In this document: positions 1 to 13,716 of the stretch, in pieces
Layout of the letters: the number at the start of each line of letters is the position of its first letter
How positions within the stretch are numbered: position 1 is the first letter of the stretch
NCBI GenBank assembly: GCA_013399015.1
Contig: VWZX01008287.1
Coordinates: 248,001 to 312,000 of the forward strand
Direction: 5' to 3'
DNA from: Galbula dea
Taxonomy: Eukaryota > Chordata > Aves > Piciformes > Galbulidae
DNA length: 64,000 nt
Made by a program: the position numbers and the translations under genes
The notes under the pieces: model-generated
Told to the model about the DNA's origin: nothing
The model's database searches: none
Seen by the model: only the letters and a program-made list of their open reading frames with translations

Positions 1-3000
1 ACTGAGACAATCCCATTGCAAATGGAACAAACCACCTAGAAATGCAAAACAAATTCACACAAGTACCTAAGGCTAGGTACTGCAACCAGTTCGTTTCTCT
101 GTACACTATGGGTCCCATTAGGGATGCAGGATGCTGGAAGAACAGGAAGTCTGTATCGGGGAAGAACTCATTATATATCTTTGTGAGCATAAAGGAATAT
201 ACTCTGAAGGAAACAGCATTCTCATTTCTGCACAAATCCAAGCATGAAGAAGTTAGAAAAGACAAAGAGAACTCAGCATTTCAGTGAGCTGACAGCCCAC
301 ATACTTGACACTCAGTAGACTATTTGCACTTACTTAAAACATCACTAAGACAAAGCAGCAAAACTGAATTTAGTAGAGAAAGGCACTAGGCAAAATGTTC
401 TGGCTGTACCTTAATAAAAACCTTAAAAACATAAAGACAAACTTAACCCCCACAATGGTGGGCTGGTTCCTATACTATATACCACTCCTGCACACCCTGT
501 TCGTCTGTTTATTATCAGATGTTCCCTGATGTTTTCACTGCTCTGCTGGGCAACTCCAAACATTCTGAGTTGTGGGGTTTTTTTTCTTTTTTCTGGGCTT
601 TCTTTTTGTGTGTGTTTTGTTTTGGGGTCTTGTTTGTTTGTTTATTATATTAAAAGGACTTTAGAAGGTTCCCCTCTAGCTGCTTTCATGAAGGGATCAA
701 CCGCTCTTTGCCAAATACAAAAGCTCTTTACCGGAATGAAAAATAGGACTTAGAGAGAGAGTAATGCTAAACTGGAGGGAACCATTCAGAGAATGACAGA
801 CCTAGACTTAGAGAAGAGCTAGGGAAGCATAAGACTCAAGCACCATAAGGCACACAGTGTGCCCTATTTTTGCAAAGGTTATTTGTTGCTGTTGTTTTGG
901 TTTTGTTTTCTTTCTTTCTCTTTCCAGTGTGGTTGTTGTTTGGGGGTTTTTTCTCCCCCCCCAATAGGTGCTTCCTCTTGCTGTGGATGACAGGAGGCTA
1001 ACATGATGATGTTGTTAGCATTACCAACTAATGCTGCCCCAAGCTTTGTCTGGAAGAACCGTTGAACTAAGGTCTGCTCTGCTCATCACTGGTTCTTGTC
1101 CAAGTGGAAGTTAACAACCCTGTGACATTGGCCAAAAAACAAGCAAACCAAAATGTAAGGGGATCAGACACCTGGCAGAGTTTCAGGAGTCCTGATCTCA
1201 GCAATCAGACTCTGCTGCGCTAGCTAGTAGGGGAACTACTGATAAACACATTGTTGACAGCTCTTGTGTCTACAGAATTACAGCTTCACACTCAACATCT
1301 TGTAGAACGTTTTGCAACACCTGGATGGAGGTGCCTCCACATATATATACTACAGCACCACATTATAAACTATTCCAGGCTGCTTCAGAAAGCTAGCTAA
1401 CATAATTCTGCACAAAAACACATTCATGGGGAAAAAAAAAAATAAAATAAAAAAGCTATTACAGAAAGACCCCACAACTTGAAACAAATGTGTGGTTTTG
1501 TCACTGCTTGATATTTAAACTGTCAGCTTTATCCTCCTACTAAGTAGGCAGTTCTAGTTCACTACTGAACACCTACTTTATTTATTTAGCTATGCTGCAT
1601 TTAAACTTACATCCTGTCTGCTGGGTGCATCCGGCTCCACAGATCTCCATGCACCAAAGCTTTAGCATAAGGTGGGAGAGCTACTTGCCACAAGCCAAAA
1701 AACAGGAAATTTGATGACATTGTTAAGTAAGCAGACGTCAGCAAAGAGTGATACAAAAGAGTAAACAACTTCCTAGCAGCAGGAATGGGCTGGAACTTCT
1801 GGAATCCTTAGATGTCTGGGGTGTTTTGCATGAAAATTACTGTCTCAATGAAGTAGGGAAAGATCTTCTACTGGTGGAAATTGGAGCTGCTCCTGGAAAT
1901 CTAGGAACTACACCAATTTGGTCTGTTTAAGATCTGACTCCAAGTCTTTGTGATCCTGGAAACTAATTTTTGAGACTTCATGTTGTTGATATTCTAAGTA
2001 TTTTGTAAATGTTCTCAGTATTTTAAAACACACAAAAAGTTGATTTGAATAAAAAAGATAAACTCCAGTGACTGTATGGAAGGCAGTGCCAGAATGCAGG
2101 TGTCATTTCATTATCAACACACTACTATCAGTCTTATACATATATATAAGTATATATATATATATATATAAAATACAATAATCTTGTTAAAATACTTTCA
2201 TATGAAGCAATCTAAGCATTCTGCCAGTGGAAATGAACAGTAGGTATGATATCTCCTTTTTGTATTTCAGTCTTTGCTCTCATATTTTCCAGCTATGAGC
2301 AAATGTCAAATATGATCCAAAAAATAACCTTTCAGCTAGGCATATGATGACTCAAAGCCAGGTCATAGTGGACAGAAAGGACACGTAGAGGAAGACATTT
2401 TTCCTCTAATTGAATGTCACTCTGCCCATCTCTGCCCAATTTAAAGATCTCTGAACTGCAAGAAGAAACACTTAACCACTGACCACAAATATGGATCCTC
2501 ACTATTGCATCCCAAGCAACTATATCAAGAAAAATGTTATCTGCTGGAAAAACTCTCTTCTCATCTACTTGTGAAGAGACCACTGAGACATAAAATTTTT
2601 CAGGTCCTTTATACTTCCTTTTGAGCTATTCCTTTCAAAGGGATGTAGAGAATTAAGTCCTATCCTAAACAAGTTAGTTCTTAAGAGAAGCTCTTGACAA
2701 ACACTCAGACAAGGATCTTGGTGGCACTTTATGATCTGGGAAAATCTTGAGATCACGCATAAAATACTCAGGGATGTTCCCCAGGGACATACAATTCTGT
2801 AGACACAATCCCAGTTCTCACCCAGCTATCCCTTTTAGCCAAAATCTAAGCAGAACAGACTCCAAAGATGAAAATTGGCAGCTAAATTCAGAGCTGTCCA
2901 TGAGACTGCCCTACTCTCAGCAACAGAGTGAGGGAACAACAGGAAAGAGCCAGTTGCTTCTCAGCTCTCCTCGCCAAATTGCCCTTTCCTTGGAGACAAA

Positions 3001-5649
3001 GTATGTTGCATGCAATCATGGGGAGGAAGACACACCAACAACCATGTCAATCCTGCAATCAAATGACAAGGCAATCATACTGGGCCAAATCTACCTGCAA
3101 AATAACTCTTGTGACTTCAGCAGACTTTTTTCTTCCTAAACACTGGCAAGTAGCTGTAGGCTAACAAATGGCTAGACAAAAATAAAATAAAATAACATAC
3201 CTGAAGAGCAACAAATGCCTACAAAAACCAGCAGTCTATAAAAAGCCCAAACCCTGCTTCTCATTCCTTACTCTATCTATGTAAGAATTTCCCTGGTTCC
3301 AATTAATTTGTCATTTCTGCAGAGTAAATGTGTTTTGAATTTGAATGTAAGAAGTTTAGAAAACAAACTTCTCTCTCAAGCTGATAATTCTCAACCCTCC
3401 TTTATATTTGGTTACATGACAAAATTAAAAATACATACATTAGTAGCAAATCAGTTTGGAAGAACTCCAAAGTATTTATCAGAGAATGAAATTCACCTGG
3501 GTGTGTCAACAATGGCAAAAAGTTAATCTCACCAGAAGATAGGTTTTCTGCAAAACCCCATGGCTTCAAGATGAAAACATTATTTTACTACAAGTCCCCC
3601 TCTAAACTTTCATTCCACTGAGGCTTATGGCAAATACGTGGCTAAGGAAAAAGGCCTTGCTCTGACCTGCAGCAACAGTGATGACAGTGTTATGATACGA
3701 CCCGAGTGAAGATACATGACTATACAAGTCTGTCATCTACATGGGGCACTTATTTAGGGCATTCCATTGTTAAGTTCTGATTTATATCAATAGAGGTGAA
3801 CATGGTGACCAAAGGCAGACAGCACATGGTTTTAAATATAAATGAAACTATGGAATTCTATTGTGTGAAAGCACAGAAGCGGGGACAGCATCGGAAGGGT
3901 GGGTAGCTGTGCTGAGCAATCTGCTGATAGAGGTTACTATCTCTTTTTGATAGGGTCTGGCAAAAAAGACAGTAACTTCTACAGGATTTCCCTCCCTTTT
4001 TTCAATAGCCTGAGGCCCCAGACTAGCAGGTATGACACAAAATGCAAAATGTTTTCTAGTTATCTCTACTGAGATTGATTTTGCAAGCCTGGCCACTGTT
4101 TCCTGCTTTTTCCTGTGCAGCTAAATGGAGAACTCCTTCTAACTTTCTGTGTCTGGAACAGCTGTTTTATGACCTATGTTCAATTAAATTTTTACATATT
4201 ATTTATTTCATAGAGGAGTATTTTGAAATTTTACTTCTTCAGTGCAATCTAGAAGCACAGTCTAATCAGATTAAATGAGTAATAAAGACCCATCATAGGT
4301 TTATGGGGGAGTTAACCTGGAGGCCACTAACAATTTTACACCTATTTTGAAAGTCACTGTACATTAAATTAGCAAATGGAGCAAACTGAAATGTTTTCTT
4401 ATATAAAAAAGTGCTTGTCAGGAAAAAGGAGGGCTCCAAGGGTTAGATGCACCTACCATTCACTCATTCACAAAGGGGAATGTGTTTCTTACAGCATCAC
4501 TGCACAGTGGTAAGCTTTGTTTCTGTAGAGATTTTGACATATGGCTGAAGTTAGACCTTAAATTAGAAGATTTCTCTTTGAATTGAGAAATGATCTTTCT
4601 GTGCACATGAATAGCGTATTCAGGGTGAATAAAGCTTCTGCTATTGCATAGTTCATCTTATCTCCTGATGTAATTTCCTCCCAGTTGCTTCTGTAATATT
4701 AATAATCACCATATAGCCAAAGAGGTCACATACTAGGAATGTATACTTTAAAATTCTTCAACATGGCAGAAGAGTTTGAACAACAACAACAAAAAAATAA
4801 ATCTATGTTTCTAGCTATCTGGCCAAACAGAATGACTTGCAAGGAGGTGATGTTTAAATCATTTAAAGTGGAGATTTAAAATGTAAGTTCCAATGTTACC
4901 AGGTCTAGAAATCTCTTTAAGGGATCTCAGAATAGCTGATCCTTCCTTCAAAAGCCAGAGTTCCAGCCCCTAGGGTCACATGACCACTTGAGATCATGGG
5001 CTCTCCTGCAAAAAGTTTACTTCTGTGTCTTGCAGTTGCAGAAACACTAAATGTTTAAACACTATAATATCAGCAGAGAGAACCAAAATGTGTTGCATGA
5101 CTTAAAAAATAAGTTCTCAAGCTTAGTGCATATTTTTGCCTGGAATAGTGACTTTTAATCCCCTGGAGCTGGCAGTACTGCCTCAGTGCAGCAGAAACAG
5201 GTCACAACTGCTGCAGAACTTTGATCTGAGCAAGAAAGGCATTAAATGTGAAGCAAAACAGGGTTGAAGGGCAAGGATAAGCCTGATTAAGTCTTGTACC
5301 CTAAGTCAGACCCTTGATCAGTATTCAAACAGCTGTCTTCAGCACCCAATTCCCAAATACAGGCCACCACTTTTTAAAGGAGAAATGCAATAGGAAAAAC
5401 AGCATTTGGATTATCACAGTTCTAACAGTCCAGGACAGACAAAAGTAACCTGGGCTACCATGTATCACAAATAAAGGCCAAAAGTGGAAAGGGCTGGGTT
5501 CCACTGCTTGCTCTTGTAGAGCAGCAAACACAGAAACAGGTAAGCCAGAACAAAATGTAGCCAGAGAGGAGAGATCATCCTGCACAGCTCCAAGAACTCA
5601 AGTCAATAATTTACACTACAAGAAAAGCTTATACTTTCACAGGGAAGAG
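1..5649. other. Unique non-coding sequence, no gene recognised
   Basis: AT-rich sequence whose open frames are short, overlap in several frames and match no family I know. It contains T-rich and G/T-rich tracts around 570-650 and 890-960, the second ending in a run of eight C. An AT microsatellite near 2.1 kb is listed separately. A weak splice-bounded segment lies on the minus strand at about 1611-1680, with donor GGAT|GTAAGT. I see no promoter, CpG island or RNA gene here. Confidence 0.6.
2137..2175. repeat. (AT)n microsatellite
   Basis: An almost pure TA dinucleotide run interrupted by one AAG, about 38 bp in all. It flanks nothing recognisable and may vary in length between individuals. 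Confidence 0.9.
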
Positions 5650-5905
5650 TATCAAATCACAGAGCTAGAAGGCATCTGCAGATGTTATCTACATCATCCT
5701 CTATCCCAAGGCAGGATTGATAAAGTTATGTCACCCTTGAAATGTATTTGCCCAAGCTTCTCTTAAGCTACATAATTCTCTCAGCAATCTACTGAATTGC
5801 TTCACTATCCTGTCTGTTTAGAGGTTTTTCCAACTTGCCAAACTTCAATAGTCTCTATAGTTAAGGCTGAATATAATATTTCTTGCCCTATTCACCATGG
5901 AAAAG
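5650..5905 (-). mobile_element. Degenerate CR1-like LINE 3' fragment
   Basis: The plus strand reads like the reverse complement of an old CR1 3' end. It has an 'aatcacagagctagaaggca' start, then 'catcatcctctatccc', 'ggcaggatt', 'gcccaagcttctcttaa', 'aggtttttccaac', and ends near 'ttcttgccctattc'. These landmarks come in CR1 order and spacing. Many positions have changed, so the insertion is much older than the other CR1 fragments here. No coding capacity remains. The subfamily cannot be assigned by eye, and a related CR1/L3 group is possible. Confidence 0.6.
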
Positions 5906-8900
5906 AAAAATTTATTATTCTGTCTCACACTGTAGCAACCTTCTCCATATTTGAAGGCTGGTTTGTTTGTACAAGTAAAGCATTTGCCATTTTTCTTTAA
6001 GTCAAATAATTTCAAAACAATTTAAAAACAAAAGCAAAAAGGTTGTAAACTCTGTTATGTTAGCTGTATAAGCTGCAACTTGTGAGCAGTAGCTCATAAT
6101 AGTTTGAGCATAGCTTAAGAGTGAGGTTGCAGAGGGCTGTAGATACACAGAGATAAGCAGCTGGACACAATGTATCTTAGTCTGACCATCCTTACCAGTC
6201 GAATCTCAATCTCTAAGAAATCCCTAGAGAGATTTCAGGCACTGACCTCCACAGAAATTATTCTGTTGAAAACTAAGGCCCTGCATCTCCAGTGCAAAAG
6301 GACCATGCCCAGGACAACACACAAACATATCTTTTTTTAAAGCCCAGAGAATTTTAAGTTAAGCTTGTGCTTAAGTGCTGGCTGAATCACAGCTTGGTGT
6401 TTTACACAAGGAAGTTTGTAATATACATTCATTTCTAATAAGACAACCTAGACAGTATAAGAATTACATCTTGCTCTTAGGATTGTGCTTGGAATGATTT
6501 TGTCAGTTCCCAAAGAGAGAATTTCACTGTTTATTACAACAGCTGGGATTAACTATGTACTCTAGTAAAGATACTAGAAATCCTAGCAGGAGGTTAACTA
6601 TACAATTACATTTCTCATAGATGTTTCAGCATGAAACACAAACCTCAGTTAGTGCTTACTGACATCTCCAGAGCACAAATTCTTAAAAGAAGTTTTCATT
6701 GATATATAAAAGGAAAGATAAAAGCTTATTGGAAGACAACAGACAGTCCATGCTTATCTTACTTAATTTGAATGAGGTTCTGGCAAATCTGAAAGTATAA
6801 AGGAAACAGTTGTGTAATGCCTAATGACTGCTTAGGTTGGAAAAATTTTTCTTCTGTCGTCTTGGATTGTTATAAGGGGATGGGTCACAGTACAACAATT
6901 TAAATAGGAAATTATGCCTATGATCAACTGAAGCTTTTAAAAGCTGTGTGCACATATTGTACAGTACCAGGTTAGCTCTGAACCATGTTGAAAATAGCAT
7001 AATTTCTATTTGCTAGGAAGTTGTGAGTTTAACTTTACAGCACAAGAGCAATAGGTTGACTTTCTTGCAACTAAGCCAAAGAGAAGAGAGTAAGTATTGT
7101 AATGAACCTTGGAAATAAATGCCATTACATCAATTTGATACTGATAAATCCATATCCCATCTCTGTTTTCTGACTAACAATTAACCAACTATTGCAAATT
7201 ACCAGGAAATTGTCACTGTCATATACTTCCAAAGCTTCCTATTTTCATATATATCTCATATTCTGAAAGACACTAGCATTGGAGCACGCCATGCAGGTAA
7301 TGAACAAAGTCTGCGTTTCACCAAGTGGCATCTACGTGGAGAAGGCACTGCTCTCTTTACAGTCACTTCATCATCTCACCTGGGCCAAGGCACCTGAGGA
7401 GGTTTCTGTTCCGAGCACTGCCCTTTGGTCTCAGTCCCACTGGGGAGATGCACACACTGCTTGCTCCTCAGCATATTTTCCCTGAATGTTGCAATGGATG
7501 TATTCTAACAGATGCAACAGAAACAAAGAGGCTCAAAGTAGTCCTGGCCTGAATAGGACTAGCTCTTGCAGTCCTGTCTCAGATCTGTCCCTGCAGGAAA
7601 CTGTGTTCTATATTAATAGGCTTTGCATTTTTAGAAACAGTATGTTCATTTTTTCCATTACAATATTATGACTTATATTGCATCTGCCAGGCATAAAATT
7701 CAGGATAACTTATACCAAGTTTTTTTACAATGCCATGCCAAGAAAAACACCCCAGCACCTTTAGCCTTGAATCTTGCATTTCTTGTTCATTTAACTTCAC
7801 TTCCATGTCTTCTGAGCCAAAAGCACCTTTAGTGCACCTACAGTTTATTGCTGTTACTGTGACCGAACCAGATCTTAAGCGGCACTAGAACATTACAATA
7901 ATGAATAGGAGTACTTGGAGCAGTAAAAGTGCCACAGATGAGGATTTGACCCTTTTGACTATTATTTAGGAAGTGTACCTTTCACAGCTGCAACTGATTG
8001 AAGTGTGTTCCATTGCCAACAGCTTTCTAGATGTGTTATAGAACTAAAAGCTCAAGACTCCCTAAGAGATGATATTAAAATCACGGTCCCTAAAAAACAA
8101 GGCAACAATGGCAATGCACAGGCTTAGCATCGATCTCATCATCTGTTTACACTGGATGTCTATCAAGTCACTGGTCATTATTCCACTGCTTTTGTAATTA
8201 TTAATCCCAAGAACCCAAATTCTTTTTTACAGGGATGACTATATTTCAATACTTTCACTCCTGTTGTGCAGCACCTTACTCCTTGAGAAGCCTGGACAAA
8301 ACAAAACTGTTGGCAATCTGATTTCATTTTAAACCAAATCTGGGAAGATTGATTCCGAATGCAACTGTAGTAAAAATCTTTCACATGTAACACTACACTC
8401 CCTGCAGCATTTCTAACAGATCTGAATGACCTATTTGACAGCCAGACCTTCAGGAAAGCATGATCAGCTGTCACTGCAGCAGACTCCAGTCAGCTGCATG
8501 GATTTACAACAGCAAGAGGCTATGCTTTGAATGTAACTTCCAGTACCTGTCCCAGTTAACTGGGTTTTTTTCCTTTTAAGCTCTACACAAGTTAGCAGTT
8601 ACACTTTCTAGACCCTAGATCAGTAGGCTGCAGTTCCATTGGGTTAGGATTCTGTGCAAAACTACAGCAAAGCACATGTTGCAACTGGGTTGCACCCCTG
8701 AGGGTTTGCCAGATCTGGGAGTCCCCCAGCGGATTCTGAACACCTCCTTCTCTTTGCCAGGAGTCGAGTGGTGATACTGCCCTTCCTGCTGGGAAGAACA
8801 CAGCAGCTCAGGAGGAAAGAGGGGAGGAACTGCTGAGAACTGGAATCTTTGAGGGAGGTTAATACAGTGTAAGGAGTTAAATCCAACTAACTTTTTACAG

Positions 8901-11900
8901 ATGACAATTAATTCCAACAGAAACAGAATTGTAGGCCAGAACAGCTCACACTTTAGGACGGAATAGTGATAACCAAGTCTGTGTCTTCATTTCAACGATT
9001 TCTGGACATCTTTTTGTTGCCCCAGGGCTTTGTCATAGATACCAAAGGTTTAAGGCTGCCCTGTGGTTAATGCATCCCTTACTAATTCAGCATATTCTCC
9101 ATCTGGATATTGCTCCTGTGGCAGATGAAATCCATCCCTTTCTTTTGTTGTTTGTCCTCAGACAACAAAGAAATTTCACAAAGGGTCAAAATGTATGATC
9201 TCTGTTGCCAGCTAACAATTCCTTATTGCCATTACTCATTTACACTGTTTGTGTTTTCATATTGCCATAGTAACAACACAGACAGGCTAAAAAGAGCTTG
9301 TATGAAATAAATCAGTGGAGTCTGCAGACCTGAAAGCTGCTGAATTAAACAACAATTCATACCACAGGGAGAAGGTGAGGGACAAAACCTGCCACACATT
9401 AATAGTGGGCATTTTTTTATCACTCATGTCAGTAATTGGCAAACAGAGACTACAGAAAACTGGGTAGTACAAAATTTGATAGGGAATGTAATAAGGAGGA
9501 GGACTTTAATGAGATGGTTAAGATTATTCATCATTGTCATAACATACTAATTAAGTGTTGATACAAGATAAAACATCAGAAATCTGGCCTCTACCCCAAT
9601 GACTCTGCAGTCTATGGCATACAACACTTAATTCTTCCTTATGCTAGTATCCTTTTTTAATATGAACAGTCTCACCCACAAGATGTGACTTGTGCAATCA
9701 AAACTTCACATGATAGACAACACATATTCAGAAAAAAATTATTATTAATGATGACCTGCAAGATGCTTTAGGGAGAACATGGAGGTGAGTTGTTGTATAA
9801 AAGTCATCCAGATAAGTTTTGAGTTCTTAACCTGCTCTCCCTGATTTTCCCCTCTTCCCAAAATAGCAAGCTCTATTACAATTCTCAGAATACATTTACT
9901 GTTGGTCTTCGTATTCTTAGTACGTCAGAATCCTGATACACTAACAAAGATGCCCAAAAAGACAACTTAAAGAGTGTGGATCATTAAAGCACATGTGTTT
10001 TGTGCCATTTGAGGTGCCCTGGTACCTCTCCTATGGCCTACATAGCGTTATGTACACTACATAGCAGCCCAGGAGCACCACCTGAGACACTGCAGGGCGT
10101 CACAGTTGGTATGTACCAGGCAGCTATGTTTATGCAATGGAGTAAGTCCCCAAGTGCCTCAACAGTTAAGCAGCATCTAACAAAGAGGTTTAAAGGATCA
10201 CAGTCTTAGATAAGGAGACCTAAATCAAGTTTCACTTTGCTGGAATTGGCTCCTTCTAACAATTTTTACTACTGTAATTGCAATAGCAAAGTTTCAAGTG
10301 CCTTTTCAGCTTTGCTCGCCCATCAGCTCCAGTATTCATGTTTGTGTGTACTGCTGATATATCCAAGAGCCTTTTTTATGGACTAGGATGCTGTTGCGCT
10401 ATCAACAAAACAGAATGGATGAGCAACATCAAAAAGATCAAGCATATGGCATGGAGCAAACAATGCAAATGGATGGATGGGCGTAACACAAGGAAACAGC
10501 ACTGCCATAGTGGAAGGCAGTGCTTCCAAAAGACCAGACACATAGCTACAGTTAACTGGGTCTAACTGCATAGCTGTTTCTGACACTACATCCATCAGCA
10601 ATATTGGCAAGCTTTTCAGAATAGTAAATAAGCCCAAAGAATATTCAGTGACAGAGGGACCTGGATTCCTAATGTGAAATGTGTCCTTCATTCTGCACTT
10701 TTCCTGCTTCCACAGTGTAAGCCTGCATACAAACAAATTAGCAAAATGCATGGCTGTTCTCTATAAAAATGCTGGATCAGAAAAAGAGCAATCAGAGAAG
10801 AACTACTGAAGCTGAAGGAAAACCCTGGCACAAGAAGTAGGTATCAATTCACCATAAGTAAGTTTAGGCTCGAAATAAGAAGGATTAGAAACTCTCAGAA
10901 GAGGAAGGATCTGGAACAGCCTTCTAATAAGAATAGGGAAAGGCTGAAAAGTAATTAGCTTTGATACAGTACAGGATGCAGTTATGAAAGACATTCAAAG
11001 CTGTGGCTGCCCATAATAGCAGAGGACTGACCTCCCTGACCCAGGTCATCCCTCCTACTCCAGCAACTGCTTATGTCCCCAGAATACAGAAAGGCCAAAA
11101 CTGTGTTTGTTTAAAGCCCCTCTGCCTACATGCTTGGTTTGTGTTTAATCCATTGCTACAGTAGCCAGTGGAATAGTAAAGAAGTGGTATGGAAAGAAAT
11201 TGTTAGTTCAAGAAAATGCATGAGACAAAAATAGAGTAAGTCAGGATATCAAAATCCCAAATATGTAACATCTGAAATTCAACTTTTTAAATCTCCCATT
11301 CTCAAATCCAAGGCAGAAAAATGCAAAAGTGATTGGGGAATCAAATCTTCTGGGTTTATGTTTGGCATTAAACAGGTCATAAAAATTACTGACTTTGGCT
11401 CTTTATGCCTTTAATACATTAAAAATAATTACAACCATGCTCTGATTGGAATGGAATCTCAGAAGTCATCATGTGAATTTAGGGCTTTGAAGAAAAGCAG
11501 CAGCTCAGCAGCACAGAGTTCATCCCAGAGAAGAGGAGGGGGCAGCCTGCACAGCTGTGTGACTGCCAGGGCATTATGCAGCACAGCCCTGTGTAGTCCT
11601 CTGGCCAGCACTAAAGTCCTTCATTACTACCATTACCTTCACAGTTAGTTAATCCTGGAAACTACAAGAGAGTTGTTTAAATTTTAAAGAATAAGAAAGG
11701 AAAGAAGGTGTGATTGCTTTTTAAGCCAGTTTACACGAAGTACATAAAACCAAACCAAAACAAAAAAGCTGAATTCCCTTCAAATAACTGCATTATAACA
11801 TGCAGTACCTTTTGTTCTCCACTCATTCCTGTTCCACACAGTGTTTCCAAATGTACTGAATGGGACTGAGTCAAGCATTGAGACAAGACTTCAGAAATTA

Positions 11901-12913
11901 ACTCCAGTTCCGGGTGCCTCTCTTTTTGAGAGCCTCAGGTGACATTACAGCTGATACTCAAAACAGCTGCAAATTCACTGTTTATTTTCTTAGCTCGCCA
12001 GGCAGCCTCATTCTCAATTTTGCCGCTCCTCACACCTGGCGCTACACACAGAGTGAGAGTCTGTCAGATCTGTTCTGGCAAAGCAAAGCAAAACGGACTC
12101 CAGAGACCCCCTGAGTTTCCTTTCTACGTACTGATACAGAAAAGGCTGCCTTGCTTTGCATCTGCTCAACCCAGCTACCTCTCCTTAACACTGCAATGAC
12201 TATAGGCAAAATTTATCTTAATGAAAGAGTCCACAGAAACCAAAGAATTTTGCACTAACCTTCAGTACAAGAAGCTTCATTTTTTTCTGTTTATAATTTC
12301 TGTAAAGCCCAGCTGGAAGTTACCTTTAGAATTCATGTAAACTAACCCAAATGACATTTCAAAGCTAAAACCAGACACACAAGTGCAGCCAGCATGCTCA
12401 GTGAGAATGGCATAATTCAGCACTTAGATAAACCTTAAAATATGTCTAGGTCAAAACCAAAAATCATTAATGTTTAAGTCCTTTAAAATCACCTCATCTA
12501 CCCTGGAGTTAATGCCACATGAAAATCTTGCCTTATTCCCTCTTTTAAAGTGCCTAACTGCAGTTTTAGAAGCATTTCCATCAGCACACAGTTTTGAAAA
12601 TTGTAATAATTACTTTCAACTGAGATTGTATACAGTAATCTTCTTGTTACCTCTTTGTTATAGGGTCCCACTGTGAACATATCAGCTGCATAAGATATTG
12701 TAGCTCTCCTTCCTATTTCAGGCATTTGCAATTTTAGCAGCTTTTGAAAGAGATCTTGGGCTAGGTTTTGGCAGTAAAGCAGGATAGAAACTGACTTTCA
12801 ATGACTCTCAGTGTGAAAACAATTTCAACTTTTTGTCAACAAAAGTTGAGTGAGGGATGTTGCCATTTAAGGACTTCAAAACACATAGTTACAAAACCTC
12901 TGTTCCCTTTTAG
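5906..12913. other. Unique non-coding sequence with one RT-like motif
   Basis: No confident gene, RNA or repeat. The part at 7279-7545 is richer in GC, is open in two plus-strand frames, and holds a short motif resembling reverse transcriptase; it is described among the findings. The opposite strand of the same piece carries a splice-bounded 60-nt segment at 7380-7439, with acceptor ctccccag and donor CAG|GTGAGA. The frames around 8592-8917, 10383-10751 and 11914-12199 show no recognisable domain. Confidence 0.5.
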
Positions 12914-12973
12914 GGTTCTTTTGTTCTTTTCTGATAGCTGTTTGGATGGTTCAGTATCTGGACCATAAAGCAG
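12914..12973 (+). other. Candidate 60-nt exon (unverified)
   Basis: The acceptor is strong, with the pyrimidine tract 'ctctgttcccttttag' directly before base 12914. The donor CAG|GTAAGA follows base 12973. Only one frame is open through the segment, in phase 1 at both ends, so it could be skipped without a frameshift. That frame gives a hydrophobic peptide with core FFCSFLIAVWMVQYL, which could be a membrane segment. A second good acceptor lies inside, at tctgatag. I do not recognise the peptide. Chance splice-site pairs of this quality are expected in 64 kb, so this is only a candidate. Confidence 0.15.
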
Positions 12974-13716
12974 GTAAGATATAATCTGTTTGGCAAGAAT
13001 ACCTATCAATGCTATTCATTTTTTCAAAGTAAATCAATAAGATCTTATTACACTTAGCAAACAGTGTCACCCCATCAAAGGCTCATTTACTCATAGAACA
13101 CAACTACCTACATCTCATTTTGCTATGGAACAAAGATGTCACTATTGCTAAGTGTTATTAATGTTCTTCTTCACTTGTCATGCAAGATTAAAGGGGGATT
13201 CCCATGGCATTGAGTCACTTAGACTGTGGCCAATTAAGAGAGGAATCTTTCTGTTTCTCACCTTTAGTTTCTGGCTGCAGGTACTTCAAGGATGAAGCCT
13301 CTGGGAGGCCCAGAAGCAGCATCTACTGGAGGCCCCATCTCCATGGGGCATGGCGTCTGCAGGAGTGTCTCTGTGGGCCACAGATGTGTAACCTCAACAT
13401 CCCCCAGTTACTTGCATTGATTCATTCTTTTGTTCTTCTCTGAAAAATGATTGCCTACCAAGTCCTGTAATCAGATCACAGCTTACACTGGCAGGAAAGC
13501 AAAGCAGCACATGCATAGGTAGTGCTGATCTTTCTGTCTGCCTGAAGCTTTGAGTAACCCAGCCTCTCCAGGGACTTCAGTTATGAGTCTGCCCAGTAAG
13601 CTTTGGTCTCTCCTGTCCTATTTCACAAGGGACTCTCCCCAGCCTAAAGCAGCATACCATCCAAACAGCAAGTCCCTTGAGGAGAAAAAAGAGGTTTTTA
13701 AGTGTAAGACTGAAAA

